Part shown: positions 8,233 to 15,458 of the stretch, piece after piece | How positions within the stretch are numbered: position 1 is the stretch's first letter | How the letters are laid out: every line of letters begins with the position of its first letter | Assembly: GCF_016107705.1 (NCBI RefSeq) | Contig: NZ_JAEHGC010000003.1 | Location: 521,224 to 585,223 of the forward strand | Source: Neobacillus cucumis | GTDB lineage: Bacteria > Bacillota > Bacilli > Bacillales_B > DSM-18226 | Direction: 5' to 3' | DNA: 64,000 nucleotides | Notes under the pieces: model-generated | Databases searched by the model: none | What the model was told of the DNA's origin: nothing | What the model saw: the letters and a program-made list of their open reading frames with translations, nothing else | Program-made: the position numbers and the translations under genes

Positions 8233-9288
8233 TTAAACGACTACCGGTTTGCGCTCACGGTTAATATGAATCAAGTCGATTAACAAAGAAAATCCTGTCT
8301 CTTTTTTACCAGCTCCTGCTCCGCTCAAGGTAACAGGGCCAAGCAGATCACATTCATACGTTATTGCATTGACAGCACCGCCAATGGAGGCTAAAGAATC
8401 GGTAATCTCAACCTTTTCCGGTGCTACCGAAGCTGTCACTTCGCCGTTTTCCTTTTTCACTTTCCCAAGCAGCTTCCAGCGTTTGCCTTCAGCCTTCGCT
8501 TCTTCAATGTCCTTTAACGAAATCTCGGTGATTCCTTTACAAGAAACGTCTTCTACCTTTAATGGAAGACCCATGATATAGTTTGCTAGAATGACAACTT
8601 TATATCTTGCATCATAGCCTTCGACATCACTTGTCGGATCCGCTTCCGCATACCCAAGCTCCTGTGCTTCTTTTAAGGCCGATTCATAGGAAACGCCTTC
8701 CTGCTCCATTTTTGTCAAAATATAATTGGTTGTACCATTCAAAATTCCGCGGATTTCCTTAATTTCATTTCCTGCCAACGTTTCAATTGGCATTCTTAAG
8801 GATGGGGTACCGCTCATTACGGTCCCTTCAAAGCCCCAATGAACCCCATTCTTTTCAGCGATTTCCGATAATTCCTTATAAGCAAGAGCAACGGGCCCTT
8901 TATTGGTCATCACGACATTTTTTCCACTTTCAAATGCTGCTTTGCAGTGGTCAATCGCCGGCTGACCAGTTTTGACATCCGTATAGGAAACTTCAATAAT
9001 TGTATCCGCGTTTGTACCTTTGATCGTTTGAAAACTATCCCAGCCAGTGATTAACCCTGGTGTCTGAGGGTAATTTTCCAAACTTCCTGTCTCTCTTAGA
9101 GTTTTCAAAACAAGATCTAAATCAAGACCATTCGGGTGATAGAGTGATCCTTTGATAAAATCGGAAATCGCCACAACCGTTGATTCGAATCCTTCTTTTT
9201 GCTTTAAAGCTTCTTTTTTATCAAGCAAGATTTCTGCTAAACCCTGACCAACAACACCAAATCCGATAAACGCTAATTTATGAGCCAT
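8233..9288 (-). CDS. hom: Homoserine dehydrogenase, short form without ACT domain
   Basis: A 351-residue enzyme that interconverts aspartate 4-semialdehyde and homoserine using NAD(P). The nucleotide motif FIGFGVVGQG is at the N-terminus, and the catalytic domain shows GTVMSGTPSLRMP, GILNGTTNYIL and the signature EAQELGYAEADPTSDVEGYDA (split here as EAQELGYAEADP then TSDVEGYDA). The C-terminal ACT regulatory domain found in threonine-inhibited biosynthetic enzymes is missing. The ATG at 9288 is chosen for the perfect GGAGG nine bases upstream. It overlaps the end of the M20 gene by 11 bases. Its place in a catabolic operon, away from thrB/thrC, suggests that it handles the semialdehyde made from ectoine rather than threonine synthesis. 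Confidence 0.88.
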   Translation of the reverse strand: MAHKLAFIGFGVVGQGLAEILLDKKEALKQKEGFESTVVAISDFIKGSLYHPNGLDLDLVLKTLRETGSLENYPQTPGLITGWDSFQTIKGTNADTIIEVSYTDVKTGQPAIDHCKAAFESGKNVVMTNKGPVALAYKELSEIAEKNGVHWGFEGTVMSGTPSLRMPIETLAGNEIKEIRGILNGTTNYILTKMEQEGVSYESALKEAQELGYAEADPTSDVEGYDARYKVVILANYIMGLPLKVEDVSCKGITEISLKDIEEAKAEGKRWKLLGKVKKENGEVTASVAPEKVEITDSLASIGGAVNAITYECDLLGPVTLSGAGAGKKETGFSLLIDLIHINRERKPVVV

Positions 9289-10522
9289 GTACCTGTACCT
9301 CCGTTTTTTTAACAATTGAAGAGTGAGATCCTTCTTTTAAAAATTCCACTGCCGTTTGCGTCAGAATCGAAGCACCAATTGAGAGGCTGTTTTCATCGAG
9401 ATCAAATATTGGGGTATGCAAATCCCGCTTAAGCCCATCCTCTGTTCCGCTTCCTAGGAAAAATAATGCTCCCGGCAGCTTTTGCGTCACATAGCCAAAA
9501 TCTTCGCCGCCCATCCCAAATGGACGCTGAACAATTTGAAAATCCGGATACATTTCTTCAATTGACTTAATAAATAACTGGTTTACGTGAGGATCATTGT
9601 TTAATGCCGGTTCTCCTCTTTCCACTTCGAGGGTGTAGCTTCCGCCCATTGGTTCCACAATGGACAGCGCCTTCTTCAGCTCTACACTTAATAAATCCCG
9701 TACTTCTGGTGTATAGCTGCGAATTGTCCCCGAGATGAATACTTCACTCGGAATAATATTGCTTGCCGTTCCAGCATGAACCTGGCCAATACTGATGACA
9801 CCCGCTTCTAAAGCCGGAATTCTCCTGGCCACAACACCATGCAATGCCTGCATCACAAGTCCCAGCATCCAAACCGGGTCTGTTCCTAGCTCAGGATAGG
9901 CACCATGACCACCGCTTGCAAAAATTTTCGCCGTAAACACGTCAACATTGGCCATACTGTATCCATCATTCACCTGAGCAAATCCAACCGAAAGCCATGG
10001 GCACATATGAAGGGCAATCGCTGCATCGACATCATCATAGGCTCCGGCCTGAACCATGTACGGTGAACCGGAAAGTCCATGTTCGTCTGTTGCCTCTTCT
10101 GCTGGTTGAAAAATAAATTTTACGGTCCCTTTCAGTTCTTCTTTTTCAAATTTCTCTGCTAGAAGATGGGCCGCTCCAAGCAAGATGGTGGTATGGGCAT
10201 CATGACCACATGCATGCATGACACCTTCATTCTTCGAATGATAGTCAACCGCATTTTCTTCCTTAATTGGAAGCGCATCCATATCGGCGCGAATCGCAAT
10301 CACGGGTCCTTCGCCTGATGTTAAGGTAGCGACAACACTTGTTTCGACACCCATCCCTCTTTCAACTTGTAAACCCTTAACCTTTTCTAATGTTTTGGCA
10401 ACAAATTGGGAGGTCCCGAACTCTTGAAAACTGAGTTCGGGATGTTGATGAAAATGGCGCCTCCATTCAATCAGCTGCTCGCTCAATGCTTTTGCTTGAA
10501 CTGCTGTAGGATGATTTTCCAT
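9278..10522 (-). CDS. M20-family amidohydrolase / N-deacylase
   Basis: A 414-residue metal-dependent amidohydrolase (M20D, hippuricase-like). Metal-ligand and catalytic motifs are RADMDALPI, MHACGHDAHTTILLGAA, FQPAEEA and GMGGEDFGY, all intact. The substrate is probably an N-acyl amino acid in the cytoplasm. In described ectoine pathways the N-acetyl-diaminobutyrate is deacetylated by DoeB/EutE, of the AstE/aspartoacylase family. No such gene occurs here, and this M20 protein occupies the matching place in the operon. I infer that it could replace DoeB; this is not proven. The start has AGGAGG nine bases upstream, and the 3' end overlaps hom. Confidence 0.85.
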   Translation of the reverse strand: MENHPTAVQAKALSEQLIEWRRHFHQHPELSFQEFGTSQFVAKTLEKVKGLQVERGMGVETSVVATLTSGEGPVIAIRADMDALPIKEENAVDYHSKNEGVMHACGHDAHTTILLGAAHLLAEKFEKEELKGTVKFIFQPAEEATDEHGLSGSPYMVQAGAYDDVDAAIALHMCPWLSVGFAQVNDGYSMANVDVFTAKIFASGGHGAYPELGTDPVWMLGLVMQALHGVVARRIPALEAGVISIGQVHAGTASNIIPSEVFISGTIRSYTPEVRDLLSVELKKALSIVEPMGGSYTLEVERGEPALNNDPHVNQLFIKSIEEMYPDFQIVQRPFGMGGEDFGYVTQKLPGALFFLGSGTEDGLKRDLHTPIFDLDENSLSIGASILTQTAVEFLKEGSHSSIVKKTEVQVHGS

Positions 10523-10552
10523 CCGTTCATTCCTCCTACTGATTTGGAAGTC

Positions 10553-11758
10553 TTATTTTACTTTTAAAAGATTTTCAACATGGGCAAATGCTTGTTCAAA
10601 GTCAGCAATGATATCCTCAATATCTTCAATACCGCAAGAAATACGAATCAATCCTTCAGGAATTCCCACTGCAGCACGCTCTTCTGGTGTACACTCAACG
10701 TGGCTAGTTGTACGAGCAGGTCCAACAGTTGTTTCTACTGCACCTAAGTTCGCAGCACGGTTGGCATACTGTAATTTAGGAAGAAGATCGCGAACCGTAT
10801 CAACGCCGCCTTTAACCGCAAAGCTAAGCATACCACCGAAGTCCTTCATTTGTTTTTTCGCAACATCGTGGTGCGGATGAGTTTCAAGACCCGGATAATA
10901 AACCCCTTCAACAAGATCTTTTGTTTGTAGGTATTTTGCTAGTTTCATAGCATTCTCACATTGTGTGCGTACACGCAAGTGGAGCGTTTTCATTCCGCGA
11001 AGGATAAGGTAAGCTGCCATTGGGTCCATTGTCGCACCATTAATTTCACGAAAGTGATAAATCTTTTCAACCAACTCATGGGATCCACAAACAACGCCGC
11101 CTAATGCATCTGCGTGTCCGCCTAGAAATTTAGTTGCACTATGGATAACTAAATCAGCACCTAATGCTAAAGGATTTTGGTTCATAGGAGTTGCAAATGT
11201 GTTATCAACAATCACTAATGCTCCAGCAGCTTTACCTGCTTTTGCCATACGCTCAATATCGGTAATTTTTACAGTTGGGTTTGTTGGTGTTTCCAAGTAT
11301 AGAATCTTGGCGTCTCCTTTCGCTACTTCACGCTCGATTTGCTCATGGTTCCCTGTTTCACATAAAACAACTTCTACACCTTGACGAGGCAGGAATTCTG
11401 TGAAAATTTTATTTGTGCCGCCGTAAGTATCTTTAATAGAGATAATTTTGTCGCCAGGCACTAAGAAAGTGGAAAGCGTATTGCTGATCGCTGCCATTCC
11501 TGTTGAAAAACTAGTTGCTGCTTCTGCGCCTTCAAGGATTTTGATTTTATCTTCAAACGCCTGTACTGTTGGATTCGTGTTACGTCCGTAGATATGACCT
11601 TTCTTTTTACCAATAGCAACATCATACCATTCATCCATATCGTCATAACCATAAGCCACGCTTAAAACAACCGGTACTTGTGTTGCTCCGTGCACTAAAT
11701 AATCCTTTTCTCCAGCCCATACTGCTTTTGTTCCCATTTTCGCGTTAGTGTTTGTCAT
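10553..11758 (-). CDS. Cys/Met-metabolism PLP enzyme (gamma-lyase / gamma-synthase family)
   Basis: A 401-residue fold-type I PLP enzyme related to cystathionine gamma-synthase, cystathionine gamma-lyase and methionine gamma-lyase. The cofactor lysine is in HSATKFLGGHAD, the phosphate-binding region is SFSTGMAAISNTL, and VDNTFATP is present. Such enzymes perform gamma-elimination or replacement on homoserine derivatives. The operon has no sulfur-assimilation partner. Its neighbour is homoserine dehydrogenase, so homoserine or 2,4-diaminobutyrate are the suggestive substrates, giving 2-oxobutyrate and ammonia; this is inference. The ATG at 11758 follows GAGGAG by 8 bases, while the GTG three codons earlier overlaps that site and is rejected. 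Confidence 0.82.
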   Translation of the reverse strand: MTNTNAKMGTKAVWAGEKDYLVHGATQVPVVLSVAYGYDDMDEWYDVAIGKKKGHIYGRNTNPTVQAFEDKIKILEGAEAATSFSTGMAAISNTLSTFLVPGDKIISIKDTYGGTNKIFTEFLPRQGVEVVLCETGNHEQIEREVAKGDAKILYLETPTNPTVKITDIERMAKAGKAAGALVIVDNTFATPMNQNPLALGADLVIHSATKFLGGHADALGGVVCGSHELVEKIYHFREINGATMDPMAAYLILRGMKTLHLRVRTQCENAMKLAKYLQTKDLVEGVYYPGLETHPHHDVAKKQMKDFGGMLSFAVKGGVDTVRDLLPKLQYANRAANLGAVETTVGPARTTSHVECTPEERAAVGIPEGLIRISCGIEDIEDIIADFEQAFAHVENLLKVK

Positions 11759-11773
11759 TAAAACCACTCCTCA

Positions 11774-12778
11774 TTAGTTATTTTGTAAAATTTTATTGTT
11801 TTCGATGGTTAAACCTTTGTTTCTTTTCACCATTTCTTGATATGCAAACAGAGCAATGGCTGTATCCTGTACACCCGTTCCTGTTAGATCACATACGGTA
11901 ATTTGTTCGTCGTTACTGCGTCCGGCCATCCACAAGGATGTCAAGTCACCTAATTCGACAACCTCCGTCTCCTCCGTGAGGACACCAGCTGTAAGAGCAT
12001 GATGCAGTTCCCCTAACCGGGCACATTGAGCTTTTGTATCACAGACAAGGATGTCTGCTTTTGCCAATACTTCCGCTTCTAATTCCTGCTTATGTTCAGC
12101 ATCTGATCCCATGGCGGTAATATGGAGGCCTGGGTGCAGCCACTCTGCTTTGATGATTGGCTCTTTTGCCGGGGTTGTGGTAATCACAATGTCACTGTTT
12201 CGGACCACCGTTTCGGCGCTGTCTGCCGCGACTACCTCAATCCCTAATTCAGCGCCCATTTCTTCTGCATATTTTTTTGCAGAATCCGCAGATCTTGCGT
12301 AAACAAGAACCTTCTGAAACTTCCTTACAATGTTTAGTGCCCGAAGCTGGTATTTTGCTTGACTGCCTGCACCGATAATTCCAACGGTTTCAATTGAATT
12401 TTTAGCAAGATGGGCTGCGGCAACGGCACCTGCTGCTGCTGTGCGCACATCCGTTAAGTAGCCATTATCAAGTAAGATAGCTTGCGGCACGCCTGTTTCT
12501 GTGCTGATTAAAATCATCATTCCATTACCGGTTGCTAAACCCAGCTTAGGATTATTGAAAAAACCGGATGAGAGCTTAATCGCAAACATTTCTTTTCCTT
12601 TTATATAGGCCGTTTTTACATCGACTTCCCCGTTTTGGTCTTCAATGTCCACCCGCATAATCGGCGGCATGGAAACCTCATTTTGGGAAAGGCTTGTAAA
12701 GGCTTCTTCCACTACATGGACTGCTTGTGAATTTAAGGAAACAAATTGTTTGAGCTCCTGTTCTGTGAAAATTCGCAT
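11774..12778 (-). CDS. eutC: EutC-type ornithine cyclodeaminase-family reductase
   Basis: A 334-residue protein of the ornithine cyclodeaminase/mu-crystallin family. The NAD-binding motif VGIIGAGSQAKYQLRAL is clear, and DVKTAYI, NNPKLGLATGNGMMIL and LDNGYLTDVRTAAAGAVAA match the EutC subgroup as I know it. EutC acts with EutB in conversion of hydroxyectoine to ectoine in proteobacteria. It sits between the second doeA and the PLP lyase in a tightly packed operon, and a EutB homologue lies 1.5 kb upstream. The ATG at 12778 has AAGGGGG nine bases before it; the GTG four codons earlier is inside that site. Confidence 0.8.
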   Translation of the reverse strand: MRIFTEQELKQFVSLNSQAVHVVEEAFTSLSQNEVSMPPIMRVDIEDQNGEVDVKTAYIKGKEMFAIKLSSGFFNNPKLGLATGNGMMILISTETGVPQAILLDNGYLTDVRTAAAGAVAAAHLAKNSIETVGIIGAGSQAKYQLRALNIVRKFQKVLVYARSADSAKKYAEEMGAELGIEVVAADSAETVVRNSDIVITTTPAKEPIIKAEWLHPGLHITAMGSDAEHKQELEAEVLAKADILVCDTKAQCARLGELHHALTAGVLTEETEVVELGDLTSLWMAGRSNDEQITVCDLTGTGVQDTAIALFAYQEMVKRNKGLTIENNKILQNN

Positions 12779-12801
12779 ATTTCCATTCACCCCCTTAAAG
12801 T

Positions 12802-13986
12802 TTACTTCAAAAGCTGTTGTCCCTTTAATGCCAAGTCCCTAGGGAATTTTGCAAAGGTTTCACAGCCAGTTTCGGTTACTCGGACCGACTCGCTTGCCTC
12901 AAAACCATATTTGTCGAGCCACAATCCCGGAATGAGATGGAATGTCATATTTGGCTGTAGAATTGTTTTATCGCCTTTTCGGATGCTCATTGTGTGCTCG
13001 CCCCAATCCGGCGGATAATTACATCCCATGGCATAGCCTAAGCGTGACTCCTTCACAAATCCGCTTTTCTCAATCGTTTTTCTCCAAGTTTCTTCAATTT
13101 CTTCAGCCGCGATGCCTGGGCGAATCATATCCAAGCAGGCATTGATGCCTTCGACCGCTACGCTCGAAAGGGTTTTCATTTCTTCTGTAGGTCTGCCAAT
13201 CTGAACCGTTCTTGCTAATGGTGAATGATATCTCTTATAGCAGCCTGCGATTTCAATGATCACAGCGTCGCCGTCTTTATAGCGTTCATCTGTCCAAGTT
13301 AAGTGCGGGGTAGATGTTTTTTCACCGGATGGTAATAATGGAACAATCGATGCATAGTCCCCGCCGAATTCTTCGGTACCACTGATTTGTGCGTGAAAAA
13401 TCTTTGCTGCCACATCACATTCCCTGACACCCTCATCAATTAAATCGATTCCTGCCTGCATTGCTTTTTCAACAATGATGGCGGCGCGTTTCATATATTC
13501 AATTTCCGCATTGGACTTGACTAAGCGGACCCAGTTAACAAGCAATGTTGCATCTTGGATGGTGGCATTTGGCAGCCCCTTTACAAGCTGCTGATAGCAT
13601 TTAGCTGTGAAATAGTAGTTTTCCATCTCGACACCAATCACGCATTTGTCCTTGCCAAATTCCTTTAATCGATCGGCAACAAAATCCATTGGGTGTTTAA
13701 AATCGTTATGAACATAATCATCAGGATAAGAAATGATATTTTCATGGGAAAGCCATGTAGTTAATTTGGCGCCATTGGCATCTTGTCCGCGGCCAATCCA
13801 TTTTGGCTGTTCTTCATCAATAATGACGACAAGCATCTGGTGTACGTAAAACGACCATCCGTCATAACCGGAAAGATAGTTTAGATTAGCTGGGTCGGTA
13901 ATTAAGAGAACCTCAATCCCTTTTTCAGCCATTCGTTCTTTTGTTTTGCGGATACGTTCTTTATATTCTGTTATTGAGAATGACAT
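12802..13986 (-). CDS. doeA: Ectoine hydrolase-like M24 protein (DoeA/EutD), copy 2
   Basis: A 394-residue paralogue of the protein at 5553-6728, nearly the same along the whole length, with the same TDPANLNYLSGYDGWSFYV, WIGRGQDANGA, YPDDY and NYPPDWGEHT stretches. Metal-ligand positions are again replaced (EIAGCYKRYHSPLART). It is the first gene of the eight-gene operon and follows a promoter at 14044-14072. The retention of two copies in one operon suggests dosage or split specificity, for example ectoine against hydroxyectoine or their N-acetyl products. The ATG is 12 bases from AGGAG, a slightly long spacing. Confidence 0.82.
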   Translation of the reverse strand: MSFSITEYKERIRKTKERMAEKGIEVLLITDPANLNYLSGYDGWSFYVHQMLVVIIDEEQPKWIGRGQDANGAKLTTWLSHENIISYPDDYVHNDFKHPMDFVADRLKEFGKDKCVIGVEMENYYFTAKCYQQLVKGLPNATIQDATLLVNWVRLVKSNAEIEYMKRAAIIVEKAMQAGIDLIDEGVRECDVAAKIFHAQISGTEEFGGDYASIVPLLPSGEKTSTPHLTWTDERYKDGDAVIIEIAGCYKRYHSPLARTVQIGRPTEEMKTLSSVAVEGINACLDMIRPGIAAEEIEETWRKTIEKSGFVKESRLGYAMGCNYPPDWGEHTMSIRKGDKTILQPNMTFHLIPGLWLDKYGFEASESVRVTETGCETFAKFPRDLALKGQQLLK

Positions 13987-14043
13987 AAATCTTGTTCACT
14001 CCTGTATCGTTATGTTGTTTTTTGAATATTTCTATTTGTTTGT

Positions 14044-14072
14044 ATTATATAAAACTGTTAAAAGCTTTTTCA
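14044..14072 (-). promoter_or_regulatory. Sigma-A-like promoter of the doeA2-eutC operon
   Basis: On the minus strand a perfect TATAAT is preceded, 17 bases upstream, by TGAAAA, a poor -35 match. A strong -10 with a weak -35 fits a promoter that needs an activator, and the PucR gene nearby is a candidate. The phased 21-bp repeats begin about 70 bases further upstream. Confidence 0.5.
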
Positions 14073-14142
14073 TCTGTCATTCTGTATGAAAGATTTTGCT
14101 AGTTTCTAGTCAAAATTTGCAAAAAGGTAAGTGAAGATTAAC

Positions 14143-14239
14143 TTTATCTGCTAATTTCCGGGATTTATCAGCGTTTCTGACCAGTTTATCAGCGATTCTT
14201 GGTTCCTTATCAGCGAATCAAACTATTTTATCAGCGAAT
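14143..14239. repeat. Five-unit phased array of TTTATCAGCGAAT
   Basis: Five 13-bp cores start at 14143, 14164, 14185, 14206 and 14227, exactly 21 bases apart, separated by unrelated 8-base spacers. Units towards the right match TTTATCAGCGAAT best; the leftmost reads TTTATCTGCTAAT. The array lies between the eutB terminator and the doeA2 promoter. A relative with TTTATCCGCGAAT is at 29496-29570. Confidence 0.9.
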
Positions 14240-14261
14240 TGAAAAAAACAACCTTCTTCCA

Positions 14262-14293
14262 AAAAAACACAAGTGACGATATCACTTGTGTAA
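14262..14293 (-). terminator. Rho-independent terminator of eutB
   Basis: On the minus strand ACACAAGTGATA and TCACTTGTGT pair around a very short loop and are followed by seven T. The stem overlaps the eutB stop codon, so eutB ends its own transcript and is not simply read into the doeA2 operon. Confidence 0.88.
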
Positions 14294-15286
14294 TGAGAGA
14301 TACTTTTCAATGACCGAATGGATCACAGAAAGATCAACATTCTGACCGCTAATAATAACGGCAACATCCCCTTCTTGGTGCGGGATTTTATTGCCTAAAA
14401 CAGCAGCGATTCCTGTTGCTGCAGCACCTTCCATCATCATCCGGTGTTTGTCCATCATAAAAGCCATACTATAGGCTATTTCCTCTTCAGGAATCAGAAC
14501 AACCTCATCCATATATTGCCGAACCATCGGGAACGTATATTGATTTTTGAGCCCTATTCCTCCTAGAAGACTATCAGCGAGCGTTTCACTTTCCGGAAGC
14601 AGGATAGGCTTCCCCACTTTCAAACTCTCATACATCACCGCTGACTTTTCCATTGAAACACCTGTTACACGGATGCCTGGATCATTAGCTTTCACTGCTA
14701 AACCGATTCCAGATAGCAGCCCTCCGCCCGAAAGCGGAACAATTACATCGGTTAGATTGGGGAGATCCTCCAATAATTCCAGCCCAATCGTTCCTTGACC
14801 GGCAATCACATACGGGTCATCAAATGGCTCAATAACCGTTAATCCCTTCTCCTTTTCAAGCTCATAACAGCGCACACCTGCGGCATCCTGGCTGTCACCG
14901 ACAATTTCAATATGGGCACCAAGCCTTTTTAAGGAGTCGACTTTTGCCATTGGCACCCGATTGGAAATACAAACAACCGCATTAATGCCAAGCTTTTTCG
15001 CTACATAAGCCACCGCCATGCCATGATTTCCGGTTGAGTACGTTGCCACTCCTCGTTTTCTTTCTTCCTCACTTAAGCTTAGGATCTTATTGGCTGCTCC
15101 TCTTACTTTAAAGGCTCCAACTTCATGAACGTTTTCGAGCTTTAAATACACATTGCGGCCAATTTTTTGTGATAAAATGGACGACTGAATGACCGGTGTT
15201 CGTTTGATGAGCGGGCTAATTCGTTGTCTTGCTTCCCATACGTCCCGAATTTTCATTAATTCTTTTATCCCTTTAATAGCCGTCAT
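14282..15286 (-). CDS. eutB: EutB-type threonine dehydratase-family PLP enzyme
   Basis: A 334-residue fold-type II PLP enzyme. The cofactor lysine lies in VGAFKVRGAANK, the glycine loop is LSGGGLLSGIG, and YSTGNHGMAVAYVA is present. There is no C-terminal ACT-like domain, so it is a catabolic-type dehydratase. The stretch ADSLLGGIGLKNQYTFPMV (19 residues) is what I associate with the hydroxyectoine-utilisation dehydratase EutB rather than threonine dehydratase. Presence of eutC and two doeA genes just downstream supports this. Catabolic threonine or serine dehydratase remains the alternative. The ATG has GGAGG upstream, and the gene has its own terminator. Confidence 0.76.
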   Translation of the reverse strand: MTAIKGIKELMKIRDVWEARQRISPLIKRTPVIQSSILSQKIGRNVYLKLENVHEVGAFKVRGAANKILSLSEEERKRGVATYSTGNHGMAVAYVAKKLGINAVVCISNRVPMAKVDSLKRLGAHIEIVGDSQDAAGVRCYELEKEKGLTVIEPFDDPYVIAGQGTIGLELLEDLPNLTDVIVPLSGGGLLSGIGLAVKANDPGIRVTGVSMEKSAVMYESLKVGKPILLPESETLADSLLGGIGLKNQYTFPMVRQYMDEVVLIPEEEIAYSMAFMMDKHRMMMEGAAATGIAAVLGNKIPHQEGDVAVIISGQNVDLSVIHSVIEKYLSLHK

Positions 15287-15385
15287 AGAACCATCCTCCG
15301 TGCTTTTTACTCTAATCCTAAGTTTTTGTTAATGGGATATCAATTGTCAAAACTGTCGATAAATTTGGTGGATTTTTCATACACT

Positions 15386-15442
15386 TTGAATAAAAAAGCC
15401 GGCAAGTAAAATGACTTCCATTTCATTTGCCAGCTTTTTATA
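15386..15442 (-). terminator. Terminator of the PucR-family regulator gene
   Basis: AAAAAGCCGGCAAGTAAAATG pairs with CATTTCATTTGCCAGC (one bulge and one mismatch), and both flanks are A/T runs. On the minus strand it follows the regulator stop codon directly, and it ends in a T run. Confidence 0.85.
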
Positions 15443-15458
15443 AAATGATCCGTGAAAT

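Noticed and set aside
14143..14239. CRISPR-like regular repeats (also 29496-29570)
   Set aside because: Cores of 13 bases with 7-8 base spacers are far too short for CRISPR, and no cas genes are present.
14282..15286. Biosynthetic threonine dehydratase (ilvA)
   Set aside because: There is no C-terminal regulatory domain and no isoleucine gene nearby. The neighbours and the LLGGIGL stretch fit EutB better, though catabolic threonine dehydratase is not fully excluded.
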